From positions 2,914,001 through 2,978,000 of the forward strand of contig NZ_PGEZ01000001.1 of assembly GCF_002797495.1 (NCBI RefSeq): a stretch of DNA of 64,000 bases, read 5' to 3'. Shown here piece by piece: positions 42,464 to 51,305 of this stretch. Both the position numbers and the translations under genes were made by a program. Under the pieces are notes generated by a model. It did no database searches and had not been told where the DNA came from. It saw nothing but the letters and a program-made list of their open reading frames with translations. Position 1 is the first letter of the stretch. Every line of letters starts with the position of its first letter. The DNA is from Mumia flava. Lineage in GTDB: Bacteria; Actinomycetota; Actinomycetes; Propionibacteriales; Nocardioidaceae.

Positions 42464-44401
42464 TCACGCCTCGATCTCGACGGCGTCCCGGCGCCGTCGG
42501 AACGCCGACGGGCTGTAGTACCGCGTCACCGTGCCGTCCCGACCCACGACGCTGCGGTAGTGCTTGAGGAAGTCCCAGAGCATCGGAGACTCCTCGGGGA
42601 TGTTGTTGTGCGAGCGGTAGAGGTTGCGCGTGACCTTCACCGCCGGCACCGACGTCCCGGGCGCGTACCACGTCCAGGTCTGGAAGCGGTCCTCGAAACC
42701 GTGGCGCTCGCCGTCGAGGTCGTCGACGTCGTCGAGCGTCAGGCCGTTGACCCCGAGGTGGTACGCGGCCCAGCTGTCGAGCCGGTTGTCGATGTCGTCC
42801 CACAGGGTGCCCTCGAGGAAGCCGAGGTCGCCGTACCCGTAGATCTGGTAGTTCGGGATCGGCTGGTTCGCCGCCGGGTAGGTCTCGCCGTCCATCTGGA
42901 TCTCGCCCGCGGAGTTCGGGGCGGTGGTGAAGGACGTGGACGCGACCGCGGCGAAGTACTCGGGCTTGGCGATGGCGAACGTCTGCGAGACCAGGCTCCC
43001 GAGCGACTGCCCGGTGCTGTAGAACCGGGTCGGGTCGACGTCGTAGTCGCGCGCGACGACGTCGCGCAGCTCGAGGAAGAACGCGTTCGAGTCGCGGTGG
43101 GTCACCGAGATCGCCGAGCTGTAGTCCTCGCAGACGACGACGAGCACGAAGCCCTCGTCCCGCGCGACCTGCCACCACGCCGACGAGTCGATGAACACCC
43201 GGTCGGTCTGGGTGTTGCCGGGCCAGACGAACACGACCGGGGCGTCCTCGCGGCCGTGCCGGCGCCGGGCGGAGTCGGGGACGTAGACGAGGTACTCCCG
43301 CAGCGTGCCGGCCACCTCGATCGTGCGGACCTCGATCCCGAGGTCGGCGTAGTCGGCGCGCTGGAGGACCTGGTTGCCGTAGGCGAAGAAGTTCTCGTAG
43401 CGCGTGTAGAACGTCAGGAACGCGACGACCTGGCGGGTCGTGCTCCGGTCGGCGTGGCGCATCGCCCGCGGCTGGACCGAGACCTGCGAGATCGGCCCCG
43501 AGTACGACGTCATCCAGCGCTCGGACCGGCGACGCTGGTGGTACGTCCAGCCGAGGACGCGGTCGCGTCGTGCGTGCCGGTCGGTGTCGTTCGCGCCGAG
43601 CCAGTACGCGATCGTCGCCTTCGCGCTGCGGTCGGGGTGGACGTGCCAGGTCGGCACCAGCACCTCGTCGTGCCGGATCAGGTCGAAGCCGTCGGGGAAG
43701 TCGACGGTGGTGTAGCCCGGTGCGGTGGTCCCGTCGAACGTGCGCGGCCCGATCTCGGAGAGCACGCCGGCGGCCACCCCGTCGGAGTCCAGGTAGACCT
43801 GGCTGATCACCTTGAGCGGGTTGGCGACGGCCCAGGTCTCCAGGGGCGCCGCGCCCGCGCCGTACCCGACCAGGTAGTGCTCCCCGAAGATCGAGAAGTA
43901 GCCGTTCGACTGGTAGAAGCCGATGGCGGCCTCGACGTAGGCGGACTCGTCCGCGGCGGCCTTCCAGCCGCCGTCGCCGGGCTCGAGCACGACGAGGCCC
44001 TCGCTGCGCTCGTCGGCGACGTCGCGCCACCCGCTGGCGACCAGGAACTCGCCGGTCTCCACGCCGTCGGGGACCGCGACGACCGTGTAGTACGAGCGGA
44101 TCGGTGTCCCGGGCGCGATGTAGACCTTGGCCGTACGCACGGCGCCGCCGACGTCGAACGACTTCTCCCAGTAGCCGACCATCTCGTCCGGGAGCCGGTT
44201 CGGGCGGCTGTCGTCGAGCGTCGGCAGCGGGCGCCCGTCGAGTGACTGGGCCGGGCCGAGCGGCGTCGGGCGCGGCCGGTGCCGGTGGTCGCGCGGGTGC
44301 GCTGCGGCGGCACTGGGGTCCAGGGCGGCCCGGGCGACTGCGGCGCCGAGAGCGGTGGCGGCGGCGCCCCGGAGGACGTCGCGTCGAGTGGGTGTGGGCA
44401 T
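42464..44401 (-). CDS. Tat-exported alpha/beta-hydrolase (PHB-depolymerase/feruloyl-esterase-like)
   Basis: 645-residue exported protein. The N-terminus is a Tat signal with TRRDVLRG and a hydrophobic stretch. Residues about 60-300 form a beta-rich region of unknown type. The C-terminal half is an alpha/beta hydrolase: [18 protein letters not shown], then [20 protein letters not shown] (nucleophile Ser in GQSLG) and a late His in YRSHNN. The pattern recalls extracellular polyester or phenolic ester hydrolases; the substrate is not clear. ATG 44401 has GAGAAGG nine bases upstream. A longer frame from 44482 would overlap a CRP-type site. Upstream lies a LacI regulator on the same strand. Confidence 0.8.
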   Translation of the reverse strand: MPTPTRRDVLRGAAATALGAAVARAALDPSAAAAHPRDHRHRPRPTPLGPAQSLDGRPLPTLDDSRPNRLPDEMVGYWEKSFDVGGAVRTAKVYIAPGTPIRSYYTVVAVPDGVETGEFLVASGWRDVADERSEGLVVLEPGDGGWKAAADESAYVEAAIGFYQSNGYFSIFGEHYLVGYGAGAAPLETWAVANPLKVISQVYLDSDGVAAGVLSEIGPRTFDGTTAPGYTTVDFPDGFDLIRHDEVLVPTWHVHPDRSAKATIAYWLGANDTDRHARRDRVLGWTYHQRRRSERWMTSYSGPISQVSVQPRAMRHADRSTTRQVVAFLTFYTRYENFFAYGNQVLQRADYADLGIEVRTIEVAGTLREYLVYVPDSARRRHGREDAPVVFVWPGNTQTDRVFIDSSAWWQVARDEGFVLVVVCEDYSSAISVTHRDSNAFFLELRDVVARDYDVDPTRFYSTGQSLGSLVSQTFAIAKPEYFAAVASTSFTTAPNSAGEIQMDGETYPAANQPIPNYQIYGYGDLGFLEGTLWDDIDNRLDSWAAYHLGVNGLTLDDVDDLDGERHGFEDRFQTWTWYAPGTSVPAVKVTRNLYRSHNNIPEESPMLWDFLKHYRSVVGRDGTVTRYYSPSAFRRRRDAVEIEA

Positions 44402-44468
44402 CGTCGGCCTTCTCTCGAGAGCAGTTGGGCACCACCCCGCCAGGGCGCTGAGGTCCGCCTGGCGGTAC

Positions 44469-44482
44469 GTGACGTCCGTCAC
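44469..44482 (-). promoter_or_regulatory. CRP/GlxR-type site upstream of the Tat-exported hydrolase
   Basis: GTGACGTCCGTCAC matches GTGA-N6-TCAC exactly and lies 68-81 bases before the hydrolase start, between that gene and the LacI gene. It is the second exact match to this consensus noticed in the window. Confidence 0.55.
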
Positions 44483-44519
44483 ATGGACGGTCCACTCTCA
44501 CCACGCCCGCCGTCCGGCG

Positions 44520-45551
44520 TCAATCGGTTGCCACGGCGGTTGCCAGCGGGGCCGCGGCTCCGGTGGACTGCCTCTGGACCAGCTGCGTCGGGAGGACCCG
44601 GACCTGGCCCGCGTCGCCTCCGCGACCGGGCGCGCCGCCGAGGCGGTCGAGCAGCAGATCCACCGCGAGCCGTCCCGCCTCCGCCCCGGGACCGCCGAGC
44701 GTCGTCAGCGACGGGCCGACGAGCGCCGCCGCGAAGACGTCGTCGAACCCGATCACGCTCACGTCGGCCGGGACCCGCACGCCGCGCGCGGCCAGCCGCT
44801 GCATCACCCCGATCGCGAGCAGGTCGTTGTGCGCCACGATCGCGGTCGTGGGCGACTCCAGGGCGGTGTCGGCCGCGTCGCGCCCGCTCGCGACGGTCGG
44901 CGTGTACGGGCCGACGCGCCGCGCGAGCAGGCCGTACGTCTCGGCACCCTCCCGCAGCGCCGCCCACCGCTTCGCGCCCATCCACGACCCCACCGGTCCG
45001 GCGCAGTAGGTGAACGACGCGTGCCCCAACGCCGCGAGGTGCTCGAGGATCCGACGGCAGCCGGAGCGGGTGTCGAGCGTGACGCTGTCGAGTCCCGGGA
45101 GCTGACGATCCAGCAGGACGGTCGGACGCAGCGCCGCCACCGCCCGGAGCCGGTCATCGGTGAGCCGGCTCGCAGCGAGCACGAAGCCGTCGACGGTGCG
45201 GGCGAGCGCATCGATCTGCTCGTGCTCGACCTGCGCCGACTCCTCGGCGTTCACGAGGACCAGGGTCGTGCTCGCGGCGCGAGCGCGCTGCTCGGCCCCG
45301 CGGATGGTCTCGAAGAAGCGCGGGTTCGTGATGTCGGACAGCACCATGGCGACCGTCGCGTGCCGGGCGCGTGGACGGCGTGCGCTCGGCGCGGGGGCGT
45401 AGCCGAGCTCGTCGGCCGCGGCGAGGACCTTCGCCCGGGTCGCCTCGCTGATCCGCCCCGGCACGTGCAGTGCCCGCGACACCGTGGAGGCCGCGACGCC
45501 GGCACGGGCGGCGACGTCGTAGATCGTCGGCGGCTTCACGCGGACATTCAC
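44520..45551 (-). CDS. LacI-family transcriptional regulator
   Basis: About 343-residue regulator. The DNA-binding part is PPTIYDVAARAGVAASTVSR followed by ALHVPGRISEATRAKVLAAA. The rest is a sugar-binding-protein-like ligand domain (VAMVLSDITNPRFFETIRGA, PTAIVAHNDLLAIGV, VIGFDDVF). The start is uncertain: GTG 45551, GTG 45539 or TTG 45575 are possible, none with a good ribosome site. It lies upstream of the hydrolase and xylB genes on the same strand and may control them in response to a sugar. Confidence 0.87.
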   Translation of the reverse strand: MNVRVKPPTIYDVAARAGVAASTVSRALHVPGRISEATRAKVLAAADELGYAPAPSARRPRARHATVAMVLSDITNPRFFETIRGAEQRARAASTTLVLVNAEESAQVEHEQIDALARTVDGFVLAASRLTDDRLRAVAALRPTVLLDRQLPGLDSVTLDTRSGCRRILEHLAALGHASFTYCAGPVGSWMGAKRWAALREGAETYGLLARRVGPYTPTVASGRDAADTALESPTTAIVAHNDLLAIGVMQRLAARGVRVPADVSVIGFDDVFAAALVGPSLTTLGGPGAEAGRLAVDLLLDRLGGAPGRGGDAGQVRVLPTQLVQRQSTGAAAPLATAVATD

Positions 45552-45582
45552 ACACACCGCGACGACCGGCGGCAACCGTCCG

Positions 45583-46755
45583 CTACCGCGGCAGGCCGTC
45601 GTCCGTGCAGAGCTTCTTGCCGATCTCGTCGGTCCGGTCCTCGGCGATCAGGCCGAACATCCGCTCGGCCCGGTCGCTGTCCCAGTGCACGGCGGTGTCG
45701 GCGATCGGGACCGTGCAGCTCAGCCCGGAGCCGCCGAAGGTGGCGGCGAGGTTCCAGGCGAAGCGGACCGCCGAGAACAGCCCCATGTCATCGCTCACGG
45801 TCACCGACGTCGCCGCGCCGTCGAGCACCTGGAAGTAGCGGACCGGGTTGAGCACCGTCATCGGCGACTTGATCTCGTCGGCGATCGCGCCGATCACCTC
45901 GCGCTGCGCCTGCACCCGCTGGAGATCCTGGGAGTCGTAGCTGTGCCGGGAGCGGGCGTACCCGAGGGCCGTGGCACCGTCGACGTCCTGGCACCCCTTC
46001 TCGATGTCGAGGCCGGCGTCCGGGTCGTCGATCGCCTGCTTCGGGCAGATCTCCACCCCGCCGACCGCGTCGACGAGGTTGACGAAGCCGGCGAACCCGA
46101 TCTCGACGTAGTCGTCGATCCGCACCCCGGTCGCGTCCTCGATGGTCTGGACGAGCAGCTTCGGCCCGCCGTACGCGTAGGCGGCGTTGATCTTCGTCGT
46201 GCCGTATCCCGGCACCGGGACGAGCGAGTCGCGCGGGATCGAGATGAGCGTCGCGGGGCCGGACCCGATGTGCAGCATCATGATCGTGTCGGTGCGCTGG
46301 CCCTCGGCGTCGCCGGTCTTCAGCTGCTTGCGCTGCTGCTTCGTCAGCCCTTCGCGGCTGTCCGACCCGACCATCAGGTACGTCGTGCCGGGCTGCTCGC
46401 CCGGTCGGTCGCCCTCGGGATCCGCGTCGACGCGGTTGACCTTGCTCCACGCCCAGAACGGGATCGCGACCAGGAAGACCAGCCAGGCGGCGATCACGAT
46501 CGGGATCACCCGGCGCCACCGGATCCGTACGCGGCGCCGCCCCGAGCCCGATCCGCCCGAGCGGCCCGGCTGCGGTCCCGGGGGCGGGGTGCCCGGGGGA
46601 GGCGTCGGGCGCTGCTGGGGTGCGTCCGGCCGCTGCTGCACGCGGGTGGCGTCGTCGGCCGGGCCCGAGATCCGGGTCGCGTCGTCCTGACCCGGACCGT
46701 ACAGCCAGCCGTAGTCGCTCTCGGAGCCGTTCGGGCGGGATGGGCGATCGGGCAT
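45583..46755 (-). CDS. LytR-CpsA-Psr (LCP) family protein
   Basis: 390-residue membrane enzyme expected to attach glycopolymers to peptidoglycan. A Pro/Gln-rich cytoplasmic N-terminus (about 80 residues) precedes one membrane helix (about 95-118). The LCP domain has TYLMVGSDSREG, RTDTIMMLHIG, ATLISIPRDSLVP and TKINAAYAYGG, with the conserved Arg and Asp residues for polyprenyl-phosphate binding. GCQDVDGATALGYARSRHS is the late family motif. Divergent from a second LCP gene with 171 bases between starts. Confidence 0.92.
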   Translation of the reverse strand: MPDRPSRPNGSESDYGWLYGPGQDDATRISGPADDATRVQQRPDAPQQRPTPPPGTPPPGPQPGRSGGSGSGRRRVRIRWRRVIPIVIAAWLVFLVAIPFWAWSKVNRVDADPEGDRPGEQPGTTYLMVGSDSREGLTKQQRKQLKTGDAEGQRTDTIMMLHIGSGPATLISIPRDSLVPVPGYGTTKINAAYAYGGPKLLVQTIEDATGVRIDDYVEIGFAGFVNLVDAVGGVEICPKQAIDDPDAGLDIEKGCQDVDGATALGYARSRHSYDSQDLQRVQAQREVIGAIADEIKSPMTVLNPVRYFQVLDGAATSVTVSDDMGLFSAVRFAWNLAATFGGSGLSCTVPIADTAVHWDSDRAERMFGLIAEDRTDEIGKKLCTDDGLPR

Positions 46756-46926
46756 GCGCCCGACGGTACCGGACCGAGGGCACCCCCGGGCCGAGGCGGG
46801 ACCCGCCCGTACGCCCGCCTGCGGCGGCTCGCTCGGCGCGTCGCACCGTCGGGCGCCTCGGCGACGGTGATACTGACGGACGAAACCGTCGATGCGGACA
46901 TAGCCGTCCCGGCCCTCGAGGAGCCC

Positions 46927-48396
46927 ATGACCGAGGTCGTCTCCCCAGCGCGCGGCGCCCGAGCCGAGGCGGACCCGTCGAGGGTCCGGTTCCGCAGGGC
47001 GCTGTCGTTGATGGTGATGACGCTCCTGGTCCCCGGCTCCGCCCAGCTGATCGCCGGCCACCGCCGCGTCGGCCGGATCGCGCTGCGCATCTGGGGCGGC
47101 CTGTGGATCGCGGCGGGGCTGCTCGCGCTGCTGTGGTGGCTGGACCGGTCGATCGTGCTCGGGATCTTCACCTCGCCCACGGTGCTCGGCGTCCTGCGGA
47201 TCGGCCTGGTCGTGCTGGCGCTCGGCTGGGTCGCGCTCTTCGCGGACGCCTGGCGCCTCGGCGCACCGCTCGAGCTCACGCGCCGCGACCGGCTGACGAT
47301 GAGCGGGATCAGCGCGGCGCTGTGCTTCGTCACGGCGGGCAGCCTCTTCGTCGCCGCGCACCTGATGGCGGTGCAGCGGGACTTCATCACGACGGTGTTC
47401 GGCTCGACCGTGGTCCGCGAGGCCGACGAGGGACGCTACAACGTGCTCCTGCTCGGCGGGGACTCCGGCGACGGACGCTGGGGTCTTCGGCCGGACTCGA
47501 TGACGGTCGCCAGCGTCGAGGCCAACACCGGCGACGTGGTCCTGGTCGGCCTCCCGCGCAACCTCGCGAACGTCCCGTTCCCCGAGGACAGCCCGATGCA
47601 CGAGCACTTCCCCGACGGCTTCGACTGCGACGGCTGCTACCTGAACAGCATCAACACCTGGGTCGCCGACAACGCCGAGGAGTTCGACGGCATCAAGCAG
47701 CCAGGGCTCGAGGCCACCCGCGAGACGATCGAGGAGATCACCGGCCTCCCGGTGACGTACTACGCGATGGTCAACATGCGGGGGCTGTCGAAGCTCGTCG
47801 ACGCGGTGGGCGGCGTGAAGGTCAAGGTCCGCGAGCCCGTGGCGATCGGCGGCATCGGGTCGCCGATCACGGGCTACATCCCCAAGGGCAAGCAGCGTCT
47901 CGACGGCCGCGAGGCCCTCTGGTACGCCCGCAGCCGGGTCGAGAACTCCGACTACTCCCGGATGGCGCGGCAGAAGTGCCTGATGAACGCGATGCTCCAA
48001 CAGCTCGACCCGCAGACCGTGCTGCTCAAGGCGACCGCGATCGCGGACTCCAGCAAGCGGATGCTCCGCACGGACATCCCGGCGGCCGACCTCGACCGGT
48101 TCGTCGACCTCGCCCTGCGGGCGCGGGATGCGAACGTCTCCGTCGTCTCGCTCGTCCCACCCGCGGTCAACACCAGCGATCCCGACTTCGACGAGATCCG
48201 CTCGATGGTCGAGACGGCGATCGAGCGGTCCGAGAACGGCGCCGCCGAGGCCGACGCCGCGACCGCCGAGGCGGAGAAGAAGGCGAAGAAGGGCGGCGCC
48301 GGCGCGAGCGATGCGGGAACGTCCGAGGAGACCAGCGAGGAGACCACCCGCGAGGACCGGGTCAACGCCGCCGACGACCTCGGTGCCTCCTGCTGA
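46927..48396 (+). CDS. cpsA: LytR-CpsA-Psr (LCP) family protein, multi-helix type
   Basis: 489 residues. Four hydrophobic helices (about 28-50, 55-78, 85-110, 120-145) precede the LCP domain, which has YNVLLLGGDSGDGRWGLRPD, TVASVEANTGDVVLVGLPRN and LWYARSRVENSDYSRMARQK. A conserved Cys pair lies in FDCDGCYLNS. The C-terminal 50 residues are Glu/Ala/Thr-rich and disordered. GAGGAG precedes the ATG. The place next to the TIGR03089 gene matches the mycobacterial cpsA-like gene, which is the basis of the symbol. Confidence 0.9.
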   Translation: MTEVVSPARGARAEADPSRVRFRRALSLMVMTLLVPGSAQLIAGHRRVGRIALRIWGGLWIAAGLLALLWWLDRSIVLGIFTSPTVLGVLRIGLVVLALGWVALFADAWRLGAPLELTRRDRLTMSGISAALCFVTAGSLFVAAHLMAVQRDFITTVFGSTVVREADEGRYNVLLLGGDSGDGRWGLRPDSMTVASVEANTGDVVLVGLPRNLANVPFPEDSPMHEHFPDGFDCDGCYLNSINTWVADNAEEFDGIKQPGLEATRETIEEITGLPVTYYAMVNMRGLSKLVDAVGGVKVKVREPVAIGGIGSPITGYIPKGKQRLDGREALWYARSRVENSDYSRMARQKCLMNAMLQQLDPQTVLLKATAIADSSKRMLRTDIPAADLDRFVDLALRARDANVSVVSLVPPAVNTSDPDFDEIRSMVETAIERSENGAAEADAATAEAEKKAKKGGAGASDAGTSEETSEETTREDRVNAADDLGASC

Positions 48397-48419
48397 CGCC
48401 GGTGCCTCCTGCTGACGCC
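48382..48419. repeat. 19-bp tandem duplication over a stop codon
   Basis: GGTGCCTCCTGCTGACGCC occurs at 48382-48400 and again, identical, at 48401-48419. The first copy contains the TGA stop of the LCP gene, so the second is an untranslated echo of the C-terminus. Confidence 0.9.
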
Positions 48420-48430
48420 GCGCGTGCCGG

Positions 48431-49138
48431 TCAGAGCGTCCGGGTCACGCGTTCGGTCGTACGCAGCGCCTCGATCCGCTCCGGGTCGGGCTCCGCGTCG
48501 ACGCAGCGGACGAGCACGAGCGAGCCGTCCGCCGCGAGCGCGGCGGGCAGGGCCTCGAGCAGCGGGGCCGCGTCCTCGCCCACGATCAGGAGGCGCTCCC
48601 CGGAATCGAACGCCCCCTCGGCGCTCGCGGTGAGCTCCGCATGGGACCGGTCGCCGTCGTCACGGCGGACGGCCCGGGCGTACCCGGCCGGCGGGTAGTA
48701 CGGCGTGAAGCGGTCGCCGTGGGCGCCCACCTCGGCGTTGTAGTCCATCACGCCGGGCGGCAGCGGGGTCACGAAGCGAGCCGCCATCGGGCGCAGCGAG
48801 AGGGCGACGACCTCGTCGGCCCCGCCGGCGGCGTCGAGACCGTCGGGTCCGACCACGTGGACGTCCGCGTCGCCGTCGAGGGTCACGGTGGCGCCGGCCG
48901 TCCAGGTCGCGAGCACCCACACGGCGGTCTGCCAGTGCAGCGGCAGGTCGATCCGGACGACGGTGGAGTCGTCGCTGCCGAGCGTGTCCTGGAGCAGGTT
49001 CGCGGTCTTCGCGACCCAGTTCGCGGTGGTCGTGAGGCTCAGCTCGATCCGCTCGCCGGAGTCGAGGTCGTAGAACGTGACGAACGGCCGCTCCGGCTGG
49101 GTGGCCAGGGCGCGGGCGAGCAGGACGGGGATGGTCAC
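48431..49138 (-). CDS. TIGR03089 family protein (AMP-ligase-like N-domain only)
   Basis: 235-residue protein with the start of an acyl-adenylate ligase fold: ARALATQPERPFVTFYDLDS, SLTTTANWVAKTANLLQDTL, and VWVLATWTAGATVTL. It is far shorter than a functional ligase and lacks the ATP-binding and C-terminal domains, so it is probably not catalytic. The family is known beside LCP genes in actinobacteria. Leaderless GTG start with TAGGGT six bases upstream. Confidence 0.82.
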   Translation of the reverse strand: MTIPVLLARALATQPERPFVTFYDLDSGERIELSLTTTANWVAKTANLLQDTLGSDDSTVVRIDLPLHWQTAVWVLATWTAGATVTLDGDADVHVVGPDGLDAAGGADEVVALSLRPMAARFVTPLPPGVMDYNAEVGAHGDRFTPYYPPAGYARAVRRDDGDRSHAELTASAEGAFDSGERLLIVGEDAAPLLEALPAALAADGSLVLVRCVDAEPDPERIEALRTTERVTRTL

Positions 49139-49144
49139 GCGTCC

Positions 49145-49150
49145 ACCCTA
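49145..49150 (-). promoter_or_regulatory. -10 box for the leaderless TIGR03089 gene
   Basis: Minus-strand TAGGGT ends six bases before the GTG at 49138 and overlaps the stop codon of cofE. Confidence 0.5.
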
Positions 49151-50161
49151 GGGTGCGGGCGGCGGCCCGTCGCCGGCCAGGACGACCTCGATCGCCCAGC
49201 GGTGTGCGATCGCGGCGATCCGCAGGCGCTCCGCGACCCGCCCGGCCTCGGCCCACGCTCTCGGGTCGTCGGCCCTGCGGACGCGGACCACCACCCGACG
49301 GGCGTCGTACGGCGCGTCGTCCGCGCCGCCGCTCCCGGGGGCGAGCGCACCCGCGTCCACCGTGACCAGGTCGGCGTCGCCGCCGGCCAGCGCGACCACG
49401 CGGGCGGCCCCGTCCGGCTCCGGAGCGCCGAACCCGTCGCCCGCCCCCGTCAGCGCCGCCTCCACCGCGTCGCGCGCGCCCCAGCCGAACAGGTCCTCGT
49501 CGTCCGGTCGGACCAGGTCGTACGCCCGCGTCGCCGACCCGATCCAGCGGGGGTCCAGCCCGCGGACGACGACGAACGGGACGCCGCCGGTCTTCCCCGC
49601 GACCAGGTCGGCGGCGCCCGCGACCTCGTCGGCGACCGCGGCCGCCGTGACCTGCAGCGCGTTGCCGTACGGGTCGGTGCTGCCGGCGAGGTCGTCGAGC
49701 ACCGTGAGTCCCGCGGCACCGATGGCGATGTCGGTCTGCCCGCGCCTCCACGCGCGGCCGGCGGTGTCGGTGACCACGACCGCGAGGGCGCGGCCGGTGC
49801 GCTCGACGAGGCGGTCGCGCAGCCGCGCCGCCTCGGCGTCGGGGTCGTCGGGCAGCACGAGCGCGGTGCCGGGTTCGGTGTTGCTGGCGTCCACCCCGGC
49901 GGCCGCCATGGTGAGACCCGCGCGCGTCCGTACGATCCGGGTCGGCCCGCGCCGAGCGACCACCCGGACGGTCTCGGCGTCGACCAGCGACTCGCGGGCC
50001 GCGCGCGAGACCAGCCCGAGGGCCTTGCTCACCACCTTGCTCGTCACCGCGACGACGTCACCGTCGCGCAGCTCGACTCCGGTCGCCAGCAGGAGGTCGA
50101 CCAGGTCGTCGCCGGCCCGGACCTCGCCGACGCCGTCGACGCCGAGGACCTCGAACCTCAC
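49148..50161 (-). CDS. cofE: Coenzyme F420-0:L-glutamate ligase
   Basis: 337-residue enzyme adding glutamates to F420-0. LLLATGVELRDGDVVAVTSK, VVSKALGLV, IVRTRAGLTMAAAGVDASNT and AVVVTDTAGRAWRRGQTDIA with IGAAGL are CofE/FbiB family motifs. Mycobacterial FbiB carries an extra nitroreductase domain of about 200 residues; here only about 90 residues follow the ligase domain, rich in Arg/Val strands, so this is not a full FbiB. The ATG overlaps the cofD stop (ATGA). Confidence 0.9.
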   Translation of the reverse strand: MRFEVLGVDGVGEVRAGDDLVDLLLATGVELRDGDVVAVTSKVVSKALGLVSRAARESLVDAETVRVVARRGPTRIVRTRAGLTMAAAGVDASNTEPGTALVLPDDPDAEAARLRDRLVERTGRALAVVVTDTAGRAWRRGQTDIAIGAAGLTVLDDLAGSTDPYGNALQVTAAAVADEVAGAADLVAGKTGGVPFVVVRGLDPRWIGSATRAYDLVRPDDEDLFGWGARDAVEAALTGAGDGFGAPEPDGAARVVALAGGDADLVTVDAGALAPGSGGADDAPYDARRVVVRVRRADDPRAWAEAGRVAERLRIAAIAHRWAIEVVLAGDGPPPAP

Positions 50162-51138
50162 GCGCGCGCCTCCTCCGCGAGCGCGAGGGTGTCGCGCACG
50201 AGCTGGGCGGTCGTCTCCTCGTCGGACATGTAGAGCGGGACCGCGCGGGTCCGAAGACCGGCGTCCTCGAGCACGTCGAGCTGGTCGGCGTCGGACGTGT
50301 CGACCAGCCAGCCGTCGAGCAGACCGCCGGTCGCCCGCGCGCCGTACCGCGTCCCGACCCCGCCGGCGCTGACCTCGACGCCGAGGCCGTCCAGCAGCTG
50401 GTCGGCCATCCCACGGACAGCGCCGCCGCCGATGATCGGTGAGACACCGACGACCGGAGCCGTCGTCGTCCGCAACGCCTCACCGATCCCGGGGACGGCG
50501 ACGATCGGCCCGATCGAGACCACCGGGTTCGACGGGGGGAGGACGACCACGTCGGCCTCCGCGATCGCCTCGACCACGCCGGCGGCGGGCCGGGCGGACT
50601 CGATCCCGACCATCACGACGTCGCGGGCGGGCACGCTCGCGCGCAGCCGGACCCAGTACTCCTGGAAGTGGATCGCGCGCCGGCCCGACGGCGACTCCTC
50701 GTCGTCGACCACCACGTGCGACTCGACCCGGTCGTCGCTCATCGGGAGCAGCCGGACGCCGGGCTGCCAGCGCACGCAGAGGGCGCGGGTCACGTCGGTC
50801 AGCGAGTAGCCGGCCGACAGCATCTGCGTCCGCACCAGGTGGGTCGCCACGTCGCGGTCGCCGAGCCCGAACCACGTGGGCTCCGCCCCGTACGCCGCGA
50901 GCTCGTCCTTCACGGCCCAGGTCTCCTCCGCGCGGCCCCACCGGCGCTCGGGGTCGATGCCCCCGCCGAGGGTGTACATCAGCGTGTCGAGGTCGGGACA
51001 GACCTTCAGTCCGTGGAGCCAGATGTCGTCGGCGGTGTTGCCGATGACGGTGATCTCGGTCTCGTCGTCGACGCATCCCAGCAGGCCCTGGGTGAACGTC
51101 GCGCCTCCGATCCCTCCGGACAGCACGGTGATCCTCAT
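50158..51138 (-). CDS. cofD: 2-phospho-L-lactate (phosphoenolpyruvate) transferase of F420 synthesis
   Basis: 326-residue CofD/FbiA enzyme that joins the activated phospho-acid to the deazaflavin Fo. ITVLSGGIGGATFTQGLL and VIGNTADDIWLHGLKVCPDL are the substrate loops, TLMYTLGGGIDPERRWGRAE and VVLPPSNPVVSIGPIVAVPG follow. ATG 51138 is chosen because MRITVLSGG is the usual N-terminus; an upstream GTG adds 20 unrelated residues. A GACAAT box lies six bases before the ATG. Coupled with cofE. Confidence 0.94.
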   Translation of the reverse strand: MRITVLSGGIGGATFTQGLLGCVDDETEITVIGNTADDIWLHGLKVCPDLDTLMYTLGGGIDPERRWGRAEETWAVKDELAAYGAEPTWFGLGDRDVATHLVRTQMLSAGYSLTDVTRALCVRWQPGVRLLPMSDDRVESHVVVDDEESPSGRRAIHFQEYWVRLRASVPARDVVMVGIESARPAAGVVEAIAEADVVVLPPSNPVVSIGPIVAVPGIGEALRTTTAPVVGVSPIIGGGAVRGMADQLLDGLGVEVSAGGVGTRYGARATGGLLDGWLVDTSDADQLDVLEDAGLRTRAVPLYMSDEETTAQLVRDTLALAEEARA

Positions 51139-51144
51139 GGCTCC

Positions 51145-51150
51145 ATTGTC
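51145..51150 (-). promoter_or_regulatory. Likely -10 box for leaderless cofD
   Basis: Minus-strand GACAAT ends six bases before ATG 51138, the same hexamer and spacing class as at lpdA. Confidence 0.4.
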
Positions 51151-51305
51151 GGACCCCCTCGGGTGCCGTGGTGTGCACCGGGGGTTGGCAGGAACCACAC
51201 GATGCGTAGTGTGGGCGAGTCCGCACGGGTGTCGGCGACCCCCGCCACCCCCGTGAACTCGTGTCGGACGCGACCGGTGTCGTGTCGCACGCCCGAGGAG
51301 GGTCC

